DNA of 34,010 nucleotides from SIG710 sp045604985 (GCA_045604985.1 JAZUPD010000053.1:1-34010); one strand, 5' to 3'. Positions 7,959 through 16,368 are shown, counted from the stretch's first letter. The notes: generated from the letters alone by a model not told the origin. Program-made: numbers and translations.

Positions 7959-9646
7959 TTTGTTGCCTCCTCCTTATCAACGATAATATCATCAATAGAT
8001 CCACCTGGGGGAAGCATAGGAAGCACAAACTCGTCCTTATCAATTATGGTATCAATAATTACGGGCCTGCCTGCTGCAAGAGCATCTTCAAAGGCTTTTG
8101 AAAATTCATCCGGGGTGGAAGCTCTTATTCCAAGTGCGCCGAAAGCCTCTGCAAGCTTAACGAAATCGGTCTGCCTGCCAAGAACGGTGTTGGAATATCT
8201 CCTTCCAAAGAACAGGGTTTGCCACTGACGGACCATTCCCAGAACTCCGTTGTTCATAATCACTATAATTACGGGAATATTGTAGGAAACGGCAGTTGCC
8301 ACCTCGTTGAGATTCATCCCAAAGCTTCCGTCTCCCGTCACAAGCACGGTCGTATCCCCGCTTCCCACCTGCGCTCCGAGAGCCGCTCCGAGACCGAAGC
8401 CCATCGTTCCGAGACCTCCCGAAGAAACAAATCTTCTCGGACTGTCAAAATCCGCATACTGCGCCACCCACATCTGATGCTGACCGACATCTGTTGCGAT
8501 AACGGTATGCTCGGGCTTCTTTTCGTTGATTATATCAAGCACCTTCTTGGGCGTAAGAGCTCCCTTTGCTCTCTCTGCCGATTTTTTCTCAAGCTCTGCC
8601 TCGCGAGCCTTAAGCGCATTTACCTTTTCATTCCATTCCGGGTGCTTTGCCTCGGGTAGTGCTGCGGAAATCCTTGTAAATGAGTCGTAAACGTCTGCAA
8701 CTATACCAAGCTCAACATTAACATTTTTATTTATCTCGGCAAAATCAGGGTCAAGCTGAATTATCTTGCTGTTTTTTGCAAATTTTGCGGTATTTCCCGT
8801 TGCTCTGTCGCTGAAACGAACTCCGACAGCCAAAATAAGATCTGCTTCCTTCTGTGCAAGGGAGGAAGAAAAATGACCGTGCATTCCCTGCATACCCAGA
8901 AATCTTTCACATGATCCGGGGATTGCGGAAAGCCCCATAAATGAGCAACCGATATAGGCGTCGATCTTTTCCGCAAGGGCCATTATCTCATTGCCCATCC
9001 CGAGACCGGCTGCGCCGCCGCCGATGTAGATATAGGGTCTCTTTGCTTCCTTTATCATGGAAACAGCTACGTCAATTTCACTCTGCTTTGCCTTTGGAAG
9101 CGGAATTTTGGGAGCTACCTCCTGCTCCTCAAAATCATATTCTGCTATCTGGATGTCCTTCGGAACATCTATAAGCACGGGGCCCGGTCTGCCGCTCTTT
9201 GCTATGCTGAATGCCTCGCGAATGGTATCCGCAAGGTCGGTAACGTCCTTTACTATGTAATTATGCTTTGTTATGGGAAGTGTAACTCCCACGATATCTA
9301 TCTCCTGGAAGCTGTCTCTGCCAAGAAGGGGGCAGGGTACATTTCCCGTGATCGCCACCATAGGCACCGAGTCGAGCATTGCCGTTGCGATACCTGTTAC
9401 AAGGTTTGTTGCGCCCGGACCCGAGGTCGCAATGCAGACACCCACCTTACCCGTGGCCCTTGAATAACCGTCGGCGGCATGAGCCGCACCCTGCTCGTGC
9501 GCCGCAAGGATGTGGTTTATTCGGTCGCTGTTTTTATAGAGGGCGTCATAGATATTAAGCACCTGACCGCCCGGATAACCGAAAACATCGGTAACGCCCT
9601 GCTCAATGAGGGTATTTACGATGATTTCTGCTCCTGTCATTTTCAT
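7955..9646 (-). CDS. ilvB: Acetolactate synthase large (catalytic) subunit
   Basis: A 563-residue thiamine-diphosphate enzyme that condenses pyruvate with pyruvate or 2-oxobutanoate. It has the N-terminal GYPGGQVLNIYDAL motif, the catalytic glutamate E51 (AAHEQGAAHAADGY), the conserved SGPGATNLVTGIA segment, and the ThDP/Mg motif GDGSFGMNLNEV followed by MNNGVLGMVRQWQ. Two ATG codons (residues 1 and 3) are possible starts. The AAGGAG site lies inside the original 3' end of leuA, and the ATG starts 3 bases after the ancestral leuA stop (9650-9652), supporting a once tightly joined leuA-ilvB pair. Confidence 0.97.
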   Translation of the reverse strand: MKMTGAEIIVNTLIEQGVTDVFGYPGGQVLNIYDALYKNSDRINHILAAHEQGAAHAADGYSRATGKVGVCIATSGPGATNLVTGIATAMLDSVPMVAITGNVPCPLLGRDSFQEIDIVGVTLPITKHNYIVKDVTDLADTIREAFSIAKSGRPGPVLIDVPKDIQIAEYDFEEQEVAPKIPLPKAKQSEIDVAVSMIKEAKRPYIYIGGGAAGLGMGNEIMALAEKIDAYIGCSFMGLSAIPGSCERFLGMQGMHGHFSSSLAQKEADLILAVGVRFSDRATGNTAKFAKNSKIIQLDPDFAEINKNVNVELGIVADVYDSFTRISAALPEAKHPEWNEKVNALKAREAELEKKSAERAKGALTPKKVLDIINEKKPEHTVIATDVGQHQMWVAQYADFDSPRRFVSSGGLGTMGFGLGAALGAQVGSGDTTVLVTGDGSFGMNLNEVATAVSYNIPVIIVIMNNGVLGMVRQWQTLFFGRRYSNTVLGRQTDFVKLAEAFGALGIRASTPDEFSKAFEDALAAGRPVIIDTIIDKDEFVLPMLPPGGSIDDIIVDKEEATK

Positions 9647-9649
9647 AAT

Positions 9650-9724
9650 TTATCTAAGCTCCTTATTTGCTTTTTCTGAGTCAATCAATCTGTTTACAGC
9701 ACTTACAAGCGCTCTTACAGAGGC
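9650..9724 (-). pseudogene. leuA: Detached 3' end of leuA (24 codons downstream of a premature TAA)
   Basis: Directly after the leuA TAA at 9725-9727 the same frame stays open for 24 codons and ends in TAA at 9650-9652. The translation begins ASVRALVSAVNRLIDSEK, which matches the conserved C-terminal helix of 2-isopropylmalate synthases (family pattern A-S-x-x-A-L-x-S-A-x-N-R). The stop replaces one codon at the position just before that Ala. No frameshift is needed. Confidence 0.85.
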
Positions 9725-11377
9725 TTAAATTATATCGTGGCTTATTCCCGTACCCCAATAGATATTGTCATTATATTTAATGCTAACGTATGAAGCCGCC
9801 TTTGAACTTGCGCTTCCCTCCAGCGCATGCTGTGTATAACTCTCAAGGACATAATCGAGTCCAGTTATGGAATGTATAGCGTTTGACACTGCATCCAGTC
9901 GGCCGTTTCCATCTGTGACTATTTCCTTTTCTTCTCCGTTTATGACCACAGAGCAGGTCGCTCTGATATCATCGCCAATATCCTCGTAAAAAGCCTTTTT
10001 GACCTCGATATTGGTAGTGAGATTGACAAAATCACGCATAAAGATATCATAAATCTCGCTTGCCTGAAGCTCTCTATGCTCATGGTCAGAGATGCTCTTA
10101 ACATAATATCCGAAGGCCTCGCGCATTTTGGGAGGCAGCATATGGCTATACTGGGTTTCAAGGATATAACCGATTCCGCCCTTGCCCGACTGAGAATTTA
10201 TTCGGATAACATCTGCCTCGTAAACTCTGCCGATATCTGCGGGGTCGATGGGAAGATAAGGCACGTTCCATATCTTTGCGTCTTTTTCCACCCTATGCTT
10301 CATACCATTTGCGATAGCGTCCTGATGCGAGCCGCTGAATGCAGCAAACACAAGCTGACCGCTATACGGCTGTCTTTCATAGACATGCATACGGGTGACC
10401 TTTTCATAGACCTTTGTTATCTGAGGAAGATTCGTAAAATCAAGTCCGGGGTCGATTCCCTGTGAATACATATTGAGTGCAAGAGTAACGATATCAACGT
10501 TACCCGTTCTCTCGCCGTTTCCGAAAAGAGTTCCCTCAATCCTGTCTCCGCCTGCAAGCAGACCCATTTCACTGTCTGCAACGGCGCATCCTCTGTCGTT
10601 ATGAGGATGGAGCGAAATTATTAGATTTTCCCTATGCAAAAGGTTCTTGCACATATATTCCACCTGATTTGCATAGACGTGGGGCATTGAATGAGATACG
10701 GTTACGGGAAGATTGATAATTACCTTATCATCCTCGTTCGGCTCCCATATCTTAATGACCTCGTTGCAGATCTCGGCGGCGTATTCAGGCTCTGTTCCGG
10801 TGAAGCTTTCGGGAGAGTATTCGAATGTTATCTTGCCCTCGCCCGATTTTTTCGCTTCTTCTCTGTATTTTTTGCAAAGCTCTGCACCGAATTTTGCTAT
10901 CTCTGTTATCTCTGCCTTATCGCGCTTGAACACCTGCTCTCTTTGCGCCACCGAGGTAGAGTTATACAGATGCACAACTGCGTGCTTTGCTCCCTTTATT
11001 GCCTCAAAGGTCTTAGCTATGATATGCTCGCGCGACTGGGTAAGCACTTGAATCGTCACATCGTCGGGAATAAGGTCCTGCTCGATAATAGTGCGGCAAA
11101 ATTCGTATTCGGTCTCGGAAGCGGCCGGAAAACCAACCTCGATCTCCTTAAATCCAACCTCGCAGAGAAGCTTGAAAAATTCCAGCTTTTCCTCAAGGCT
11201 CATGGGGACTATAAGTGCCTGATTTCCGTCACGCAGGTCAACGCTGCACCAATACGGGGGTTTTTCTATCATTGTTTTTTTCATCCAGTCCATGGCAGCA
11301 CCCTCGGGGGCAAAGAACTGGGGCGCATATTTACTTACGTTCTTCATAGAAGCATTATTTTCTCTTCTCGTACTCAT
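9725..11377 (-). CDS. leuA: 2-isopropylmalate synthase, C-terminally shortened by an in-frame TAA
   Basis: 2-isopropylmalate synthase condenses acetyl-CoA with 2-oxoisovalerate, the committed step of leucine synthesis. The 550-residue product has the HMGL-like catalytic barrel, with the signature CSVDLRDGNQAL and the metal/active-site stretch HPHNDRGCAVADSEMG followed by GDRIEGTLFGNGERTGN. A C-terminal LeuA dimer (leucine-sensing) domain follows. I chose ATG 11375-11377 because AAAGGAG lies 11 bases upstream; the frame stays open further but runs into the T-box terminator. The product stops at GTGISHDII, 24 residues short of the conserved family end (see the 9650-9724 entry). The barrel is intact, so catalysis may survive, while leucine feedback or folding of the regulatory domain could be altered. 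It is the first gene of the operon. Confidence 0.93.
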   Translation of the reverse strand: MSTRRENNASMKNVSKYAPQFFAPEGAAMDWMKKTMIEKPPYWCSVDLRDGNQALIVPMSLEEKLEFFKLLCEVGFKEIEVGFPAASETEYEFCRTIIEQDLIPDDVTIQVLTQSREHIIAKTFEAIKGAKHAVVHLYNSTSVAQREQVFKRDKAEITEIAKFGAELCKKYREEAKKSGEGKITFEYSPESFTGTEPEYAAEICNEVIKIWEPNEDDKVIINLPVTVSHSMPHVYANQVEYMCKNLLHRENLIISLHPHNDRGCAVADSEMGLLAGGDRIEGTLFGNGERTGNVDIVTLALNMYSQGIDPGLDFTNLPQITKVYEKVTRMHVYERQPYSGQLVFAAFSGSHQDAIANGMKHRVEKDAKIWNVPYLPIDPADIGRVYEADVIRINSQSGKGGIGYILETQYSHMLPPKMREAFGYYVKSISDHEHRELQASEIYDIFMRDFVNLTTNIEVKKAFYEDIGDDIRATCSVVINGEEKEIVTDGNGRLDAVSNAIHSITGLDYVLESYTQHALEGSASSKAASYVSIKYNDNIYWGTGISHDII

Positions 11378-11425
11378 CTTTAAAAATCTCCTTTCAGTCT
11401 TTCGGCTGTAACAGATTTTTGCTGT

Positions 11426-11734
11426 AAAAAAACAAAAATCTCCTTTACGCAAACAGCCAGAAACCTTTGCATAAAAGAGACGAAGATATTTTAAAAAACA
11501 ATATTCTCCGCGGTACCACTCTGCATTGACGGCTGTGCCGCCCACTCTATGCCTCGTCCATCAACAAGACTTCTCTTTAACGGGAGAACCCGCCCGAGTC
11601 TACTGAGCGCACCGATGAAGGCTGCTTTTGGGTCGGGGATTCAGGGAGGAGACGGAAAACACTCCGCATACCGTCTCACACCATCCGACGGCTCTCTTTA
11701 ATGCCTTGTGAACCTTTTTCCCATCATAATCTTT
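11426..11734 (-). promoter_or_regulatory. Leucine T-box leader of the ilv-leu operon
   Basis: A complete T-box riboswitch upstream of leuA. The conserved T-box GAGTGGTACCGCGG is at 11510-11523 (minus strand). Stem I begins near 11702 with the typical AAAGAGAGCC start. A CUC (Leu) triplet at 11649-11651 sits six bases before GAA, the same spacing as the UGG specifier before GAG in the trpB leader of this window. The terminator arm CTCT can pair with AGAG of the T-box, giving the alternative antiterminator. Uncharged tRNA-Leu should therefore allow readthrough into leuA and the whole operon. Confidence 0.92.
11438..11483 (-). terminator. T-box terminator hairpin before leuA
   Basis: A 16-bp stem (arms 11468-11483 and 11438-11453, with a few G-U pairs) and a 14-base loop, followed on the minus strand by a U-rich tract at 11426-11437. 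It is the off-state of the Leu T-box and lies about 60 bases before the leuA ATG. Confidence 0.88.
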
Positions 11735-11740
11735 ACATAT

Positions 11741-11769
11741 ATTTTAATAAACAAAACCCGATTTGTCAA
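11741..11769 (-). promoter_or_regulatory. Promoter of the ilv-leu operon
   Basis: On the minus strand a perfect TTGACA (11764-11769) and TAAAAT (11741-11746) are separated by 17 bases. Transcription would start near 11734, just before T-box stem I. Confidence 0.88.
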
Positions 11770-11872
11770 GCAATTTTTTCTTTTTTTCGTCATTTTATCG
11801 TTTTTGACAAAAAAAACAATTTTTTGAAAGGTTTTATATGCATTTTGCATATACGATTCATTTCTATAAAAA

Positions 11873-11906
11873 ATGAGCCGAAATTCATTTCTGTGAATCG
11901 GCTCAT
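11873..11906 (-). terminator. Terminator of the methyltransferase gene
   Basis: A stem-loop with arms ATGAGCCGA/TTCA and TGAA/TCGGCTCAT (one small bulge) is followed on the minus strand by TTTTTTATAG. It lies 22 bases after the methyltransferase stop and separates that gene from the ilv-leu promoter. Confidence 0.85.
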
Positions 11907-11927
11907 CCTCTTTTGCGAAAACCTATT

Positions 11928-12767
11928 TTATTTTTCAAAAACACAAACGACCATTTTTACAAAATATTCCCGTAAAAATCCTCTGCAAAGCGGGTGCAGG
12001 AATGAACGCAGGGGTACTTCCTTATAATAGCTGACCTTAAAGGGGCAATCTTCATTGATTTTTTTGAACCTTTTAATGGTCATTTTATTGATATAGGAGA
12101 AAAATTCCTCTCCCTTTTCATTTTTGCCTATTCTGAAATCTATTCTGTCCTTACCGTCGGGCTTGTCCGAAACAAGCTCCTTATACGCCTTTATCATGGT
12201 CTTATCCGAGAAGAAGCACTGAACCCACGGAATTCCGATAACATCGCTGAGATGGGCACCGTAAGGATGATTATAGGGCGGGAAATTGACATATAGCTTT
12301 CCTTGAGGCTTCAAAATCCTGTGCATTTCACGAAGCACCGCCTCCGGCTCTGCAACATGCTCCATGGCGTCGTTCATAATAATGGTATCAAAGCTGCTGT
12401 CGGGAAAGCTCGTGCTTTTGGCGTCATCGAGCTGAAATTCAAAGCCACGAAGACCCAGCTTTGAAGCAAGGACCTCGGATTCTTCCTTATATTTCGGAAC
12501 GATGTCGATTCCCACCACCTTGTTTGCACCGCATTCAAGGTAAAAAAGAGATTTTCCGCCTGCTCCGCAGCCCACATCAAGGACGTCTTTTCCCAAAAAA
12601 ATATTTTCCTTGTTCGTATATTCAAGATAAAATTTTATCGTGTCCTCGCCCCTCTGATATTGCCATTCTGCATAGCTTATGCCCCCCTCTGCTTGAGTAT
12701 TGAAGGGATGAAGAGGGAGGGGAAAGAGCTTATTTACACCAATTAAAAGCTTAGAAGAAAAACTCAT
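11928..12767 (-). CDS. Class I SAM-dependent methyltransferase
   Basis: A 279-residue methyltransferase of the Methyltransf_11/25 type. Motif I (VLDVGCGAGGKSLFY), the acidic residue after strand 2 (VVGIDIVPKY), motif II (FDTIIMNDAMEHV) and the post-II segment LREMHRILKPQGKLYVNFPP are all visible. The substrate is not evident; a C-terminal part of ~100 residues with many aromatic and basic residues gives no further clue. The start at ATG 12765-12767 is chosen because GTGAGG lies just upstream; the open frame extends 13 codons further but those overlap the leader. It is a single-gene unit with its own promoter and terminator. Confidence 0.88.
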   Translation of the reverse strand: MSFSSKLLIGVNKLFPLPLHPFNTQAEGGISYAEWQYQRGEDTIKFYLEYTNKENIFLGKDVLDVGCGAGGKSLFYLECGANKVVGIDIVPKYKEESEVLASKLGLRGFEFQLDDAKSTSFPDSSFDTIIMNDAMEHVAEPEAVLREMHRILKPQGKLYVNFPPYNHPYGAHLSDVIGIPWVQCFFSDKTMIKAYKELVSDKPDGKDRIDFRIGKNEKGEEFFSYINKMTIKRFKKINEDCPFKVSYYKEVPLRSFLHPLCRGFLREYFVKMVVCVFEK

Positions 12768-12796
12768 AACAAACCTCACAAATCTGGTATGATAAA

Positions 12797-12825
12797 AGTA
12801 TATCACAAAAAGCAGAGCAAGTCAA
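12797..12825 (-). promoter_or_regulatory. Promoter of the methyltransferase gene
   Basis: On the minus strand TTGACT (12820-12825) and TATACT (12797-12802) are spaced by 17 bases, about 30 bases upstream of the chosen ATG. Confidence 0.8.
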
Positions 12826-12995
12826 GAGCACCATTTTTTCTTTTCCGTGTTCGCTTGTGGACTTTTCTTTTATTTTGACGAAACATACTGAAAAACAAAG
12901 GCGGTCGTCGATTCGGATATATGCGTATTTTATAACAAATGATGCATTGAGCTGATAACTTCAAGACGCGGTTAAAATAAATTTTTTAAAAATCC
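12826..12995. other. Intergenic stretch between divergent promoters, nothing recognised
   Basis: AT-rich DNA between the methyltransferase promoter (minus) and the trpB promoter (plus). I see no gene, hairpin or repeat in it. Confidence 0.5.
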
Positions 12996-13024
12996 TTGAC
13001 AAAGGGGGCTTTCTGTGATATACT
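12996..13024 (+). promoter_or_regulatory. Promoter of the trpB T-box transcript
   Basis: TTGACA (12996-13001), 17-base spacer, TATACT (13019-13024). The transcript would start near 13031, at the base of T-box stem I. Confidence 0.9.
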
Positions 13025-13030
13025 ACTCTA

Positions 13031-13312
13031 AACCGATGAGAAAGAATAGTAAGTGCATTAAGCTCTTCAAAGAGAGCCGCAGACGGTGCGAGTGCGGTAA
13101 GTGCGGTGCAGTGAATGGACTTTCGAGGGCGAACCGAGGGCGATATGATATTAAAATTCGCCGGGTAGGATTCGACGGCGGCTTCCGTTACCATGGGCAA
13201 GCATATGATCGTATGCAGTGAGCGAGCCATTGGCTCATATCGGGTGGCACCGCGGATAAAGTAAAAGTTTATTCGTCCCGAGTATCTTTCGATACTCGGG
13301 ACTTTTATTTTT
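13031..13312 (+). promoter_or_regulatory. Tryptophan T-box leader of trpB
   Basis: A T-box riboswitch with AGAGAGCCGC at the start of stem I near 13072, a UGG (Trp) specifier candidate at 13116-13118, and the conserved T-box TCGGGTGGCACCGCGG at 13240-13255. CGGG of the T-box can pair with CCCG of the terminator arm, forming the antiterminator. Expression of trpB should rise when uncharged tRNA-Trp accumulates. Short open frames in this region are not genes. Confidence 0.92.
13275..13312 (+). terminator. T-box terminator hairpin before trpB
   Basis: GTCCCGAGTATC and GATACTCGGGAC form a 12-bp perfect stem (13275-13302) with a TTTC loop, followed by TTTTATTTTT. The trpB ribosome site (AGGAGG) starts right after the U-tract. 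Confidence 0.93.
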
Positions 13313-13324
13313 CAGGAGGCAAAA

Positions 13325-14545
13325 ATGGAATTCAGCGGAATCAATTTTGACACTTATTTTAATAATTATCCGGATAAGGACGGCTATTTCGGAAAATACG
13401 GCGGAGTTTATGTCGATGAAAAACTGAAGGCCGCAATGGCAGAAATAACAGAGGCGTATTACTCAATATGCCAGTCGAGAAAATTTATTGCGGAGCTTCG
13501 CAGAATAAGAAAGGAATTTCAGGGCAGACCAACACCCGTATCTCACCTTGAAAGGCTTTCCGACGCCCTTGGCGGAAGAGTTCAGCTCTATGCAAAGAGA
13601 GAAGACCTTAATCATTCGGGCGCACATAAGCTCAATCACTGCATGGGCGAGGCTCTTCTTGCAAAATATATGGGCAAAAATAAGGTAATTGCGGAGACCG
13701 GTGCGGGCCAGCACGGTGTTGCTCTTGCAACTGCAGCGGCTTATTTTGGTCTTGAATGTGATATTTACATGGGTTCTGTTGATATCAAGAAGCAAGCACC
13801 CAACGTTGCAAGAATGAAGATCCTCGGAGCGAATGTTGTTGAAGTAACTCACGGACTGAAAACCCTCAAGGAGGCTGTTGACGCTGCGTTTGACGCATAC
13901 AGCAAGGAATATAAAGATTCCATCTATTGCATCGGATCTGTTCTCGGACCTCATCCATTCCCGATGATGGTTCGCGATTTCCAGAGCGTTGTTGGAATCG
14001 AAGCAAGAGAGCAGTTCATCGAGATGACGGGACATCTGCCCTCTGCCATCGTTGCTTGCGTTGGCGGCGGCTCAAATGCGGCGGGACTTTTTGCCGGCTT
14101 CCTCAACGATCCCGTTGATATCTACGGAGTCGAGCCTCTGGGAAGAGGGCCTAAGCTTGGCGACCATGCGGCAAGTCTTAATTATGGCACGGAGGGCATC
14201 ATGCACGGCTTCAACAGCATCATGCTGAAAGACAAAAACGGCGAGCCGGCTCCCGTATATTCTGTTGCCAGCGGTCTTGACTATCCTTCCTCAGGTCCTG
14301 AGCATGCATTCCTCCAGGAGATAGGCAGAGTTAAATATGATGTTATCGACGATGAAGAGACCATCGACGCATTCTACAAGCTTGCAAGGATGGAAGGAAT
14401 AATCCCCGCAATCGAAAGCTCCCATGCGGTAGCCTTCGGCATGAAGCTGGCGAAGCAGATGGCGCACGGCTCCGTTCTTATCAATCTCTCGGGCAGGGGC
14501 GATAAGGATATGGACTATATTATCGAAAATTACGGGATAAGATAA
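13325..14545 (+). CDS. trpB: Tryptophan synthase beta chain, stand-alone
   Basis: A 406-residue PLP enzyme of the TrpB family, which joins indole and serine to make tryptophan. The PLP lysine is K102 in NHSGAHKLNH, the catalytic glutamate E124 lies in AETGAGQHGVA, and the phosphate-binding GGGSNAAG is near residue 248. The lysine segment differs from the common HTGSHKIN form, so this is a divergent TrpB subgroup. AGGAGG precedes the ATG. No trpA or other trp gene lies nearby and a terminator follows, so the unit is monocistronic. In this context it may salvage indole or work with a TrpA encoded elsewhere; the sequence cannot tell. The Trp T-box supports a role in tryptophan supply. Confidence 0.94.
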   Translation: MEFSGINFDTYFNNYPDKDGYFGKYGGVYVDEKLKAAMAEITEAYYSICQSRKFIAELRRIRKEFQGRPTPVSHLERLSDALGGRVQLYAKREDLNHSGAHKLNHCMGEALLAKYMGKNKVIAETGAGQHGVALATAAAYFGLECDIYMGSVDIKKQAPNVARMKILGANVVEVTHGLKTLKEAVDAAFDAYSKEYKDSIYCIGSVLGPHPFPMMVRDFQSVVGIEAREQFIEMTGHLPSAIVACVGGGSNAAGLFAGFLNDPVDIYGVEPLGRGPKLGDHAASLNYGTEGIMHGFNSIMLKDKNGEPAPVYSVASGLDYPSSGPEHAFLQEIGRVKYDVIDDEETIDAFYKLARMEGIIPAIESSHAVAFGMKLAKQMAHGSVLINLSGRGDKDMDYIIENYGIR

Positions 14546-14603
14546 AAGATGATTTAAATAAAAGATCAAGGCGTTAAAGCGTCGGGATGCTAAGGACGTT
14601 TTA

Positions 14604-14650
14604 AAAATAAGCGGTGTAACTATTGCAGTTGCACCGCTTATTTTGTTTTT
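14604..14650. terminator. Bidirectional terminator between trpB and the acyl-CoA synthetase gene
   Basis: GCGGTGTAACT (14611-14621) pairs with AGTTGCACCGC (14627-14637), extended by AATAA/TTATT. TTTTGTTTTT follows on the plus strand and a U-rich TTATTTTTAAAA on the minus strand, so it can serve both converging genes. Confidence 0.85.
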
Positions 14651-14724
14651 ACGCACTTTTTTCTTTGTGCTTTTTTTCAGTTAGTTGGATGCAAAAAAGA
14701 GAATTTATGTCTCTTTTAATAACA

Positions 14725-16368
14725 TCAATTATATTTTCTTTTGATTTTATTGGTCGAATTCTTTTCAAAAGGCTCGCTTCGAAGGATTATTTTAGAGATC
14801 TGCTTGTAAGAAGGCAGATTTGCCAGAGCTTCCTTTACATCCCTTGCCACAGTTTCTTCGTCCTTAGGTGAATAAGGATAGATTTCCGCCTTGAGACCTA
14901 TCTCACTTCCGTGTTCATTCTTTATTGAGCTTACGATAACCTCGCAAACATAATCTATGCCTCCGATATAGCCCTCGATCTCCTCGGGATAGATGTTTTT
15001 CCCATTATTCAAAACGATGATATTTTTCTTTCTTCCCGTAATTACCAAGAGACCTTCTTTATCTATCTTGCCGTAATCGCCTGTATAGAACCAGCCGTCC
15101 TTAAGCACCTCTGCCGTTTTTTCGGGGGCGTTATAATATCCCTTCATAACGGTATCGCCCTTAACGCATATCTCGCCTATTCCATCCTCATCAGGCTTGT
15201 CGATCCTACATTCGAGGCAAGGGATCCTTATTCCCGCCGTGTGGGGCTTATTGATTTTAAGCGTTGTAAGGCTGACGAGGGGAGAACATTCTGTTATTCC
15301 ATAACCATTTGAAAAAACTATGCCAATATCGTTAAAAAAATCTGCGATTTCAGGTCTGATAGGCGCACCGCCACATCCGATCCTTTTGAGATTTCCGCCA
15401 AAGGCATTATGAATATCGGCAAATATCTCGCGACGGCGGTCAATGCCCACCTTCAGCAATGATTTTGAGAGTGCAATGCCTCGCTTGAGATTCTTTTCCT
15501 TTCCCCCCTTTTTTATATTCTTCATCACATTGTTATAAAAAGCCTCAGCAAAGGCAGGAACGAGATAAATAAATTCGGGTTTGAAAAGATCCAGATTTTT
15601 TCTTACGTTCTTTACGCTGTCGTTTATACAGATGGTAGAATGATAGTGAAGCCCCGCAAGAATATCTATAACGCTCTCATAGGTATGATGATAGGGAAGC
15701 ACGGAAAGTCCCACATCATACATATGGGAGGTCATTAGGCCGTAATACACCATCGAGACAAGATTATGCTCCGTTAGCATAACTCCCTTGGCAACTCCCG
15801 TCGTTCCCGAGGTATATACAAGCATTTTCATCTTGTTTTCGTCTCTTTTTGCCTTCTTAAATTCAGCAGTATCGAGACTCTTTCCTTTTTTTATAAGTCT
15901 TTTAAAGGAAAGAAAATCTCCATCGTCCTCGTTTCTGTCAAATCCAACGAAATATTTTATCTTTCCAAGCTCTGCTCTATGCTCACGGAGAAAATCCTCC
16001 TTTTTTTCATCGTAAAAAAGAATATCCGCACCGCCCGCAGTAAGAACATGGAGCATTTCGGATTCGGGAAGATCCTTGTCTACGGGAAGAAAAACCCCTG
16101 CACTCTGAAGCGCAGTAAGATATACTGTAAGCCAATCAAAGCTGTTTTCTCCAACGCAGGCAATATGGGATAAGCCAAGACCCAGATAGCATATTGCAGA
16201 GCCAAGCCACTGAGTCCTGTTGTAAAAAGCTTCGTAGGTGACGCTTACGAGAGCATCTTCATCGTTTTTGAATTTAAATGCGACCTTATCCCCCGCTTCA
16301 GCACGGGCATGCTCCATCAGTTCCCTGATGGAGCTTATCTTTTTTGGTGTATATTTATCGTTTTTCAT
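14725..16368 (-). CDS. AMP-forming acyl-CoA synthetase (long-chain fatty acid CoA ligase type)
   Basis: A 547-residue ANL-superfamily adenylating enzyme. It shows the P-loop-like motif YTSGTTGVAKG (residues 185-195), the NGYGITECSPL motif, the hinge/ATP motif YTGDYGKIDKEGLLVITGR, and the C-terminal catalytic lysine K541 in NSTNKIKRKYN. The organisation resembles COG1022 long-chain acyl-CoA synthetases, so I infer activation of a fatty acid; an acyl-ACP synthetase or another carboxylate cannot be excluded. No lipid genes are adjacent. It has its own consensus promoter and a GAGGAG ribosome site, and it converges on trpB. Confidence 0.87.
   Translation of the reverse strand: MKNDKYTPKKISSIRELMEHARAEAGDKVAFKFKNDEDALVSVTYEAFYNRTQWLGSAICYLGLGLSHIACVGENSFDWLTVYLTALQSAGVFLPVDKDLPESEMLHVLTAGGADILFYDEKKEDFLREHRAELGKIKYFVGFDRNEDDGDFLSFKRLIKKGKSLDTAEFKKAKRDENKMKMLVYTSGTTGVAKGVMLTEHNLVSMVYYGLMTSHMYDVGLSVLPYHHTYESVIDILAGLHYHSTICINDSVKNVRKNLDLFKPEFIYLVPAFAEAFYNNVMKNIKKGGKEKNLKRGIALSKSLLKVGIDRRREIFADIHNAFGGNLKRIGCGGAPIRPEIADFFNDIGIVFSNGYGITECSPLVSLTTLKINKPHTAGIRIPCLECRIDKPDEDGIGEICVKGDTVMKGYYNAPEKTAEVLKDGWFYTGDYGKIDKEGLLVITGRKKNIIVLNNGKNIYPEEIEGYIGGIDYVCEVIVSSIKNEHGSEIGLKAEIYPYSPKDEETVARDVKEALANLPSYKQISKIILRSEPFEKNSTNKIKRKYN

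Noticed and set aside
11378..11545. N-terminal extension of leuA by 56 codons
   Set aside because: It would run through the T-box terminator and its U-tract, has no ribosome site, and the family start lies downstream with a good AAAGGAG.
12961..13230. Open frames on both strands in the trpB leader
   Set aside because: They coincide with the structured T-box RNA and have no protein-like family features.
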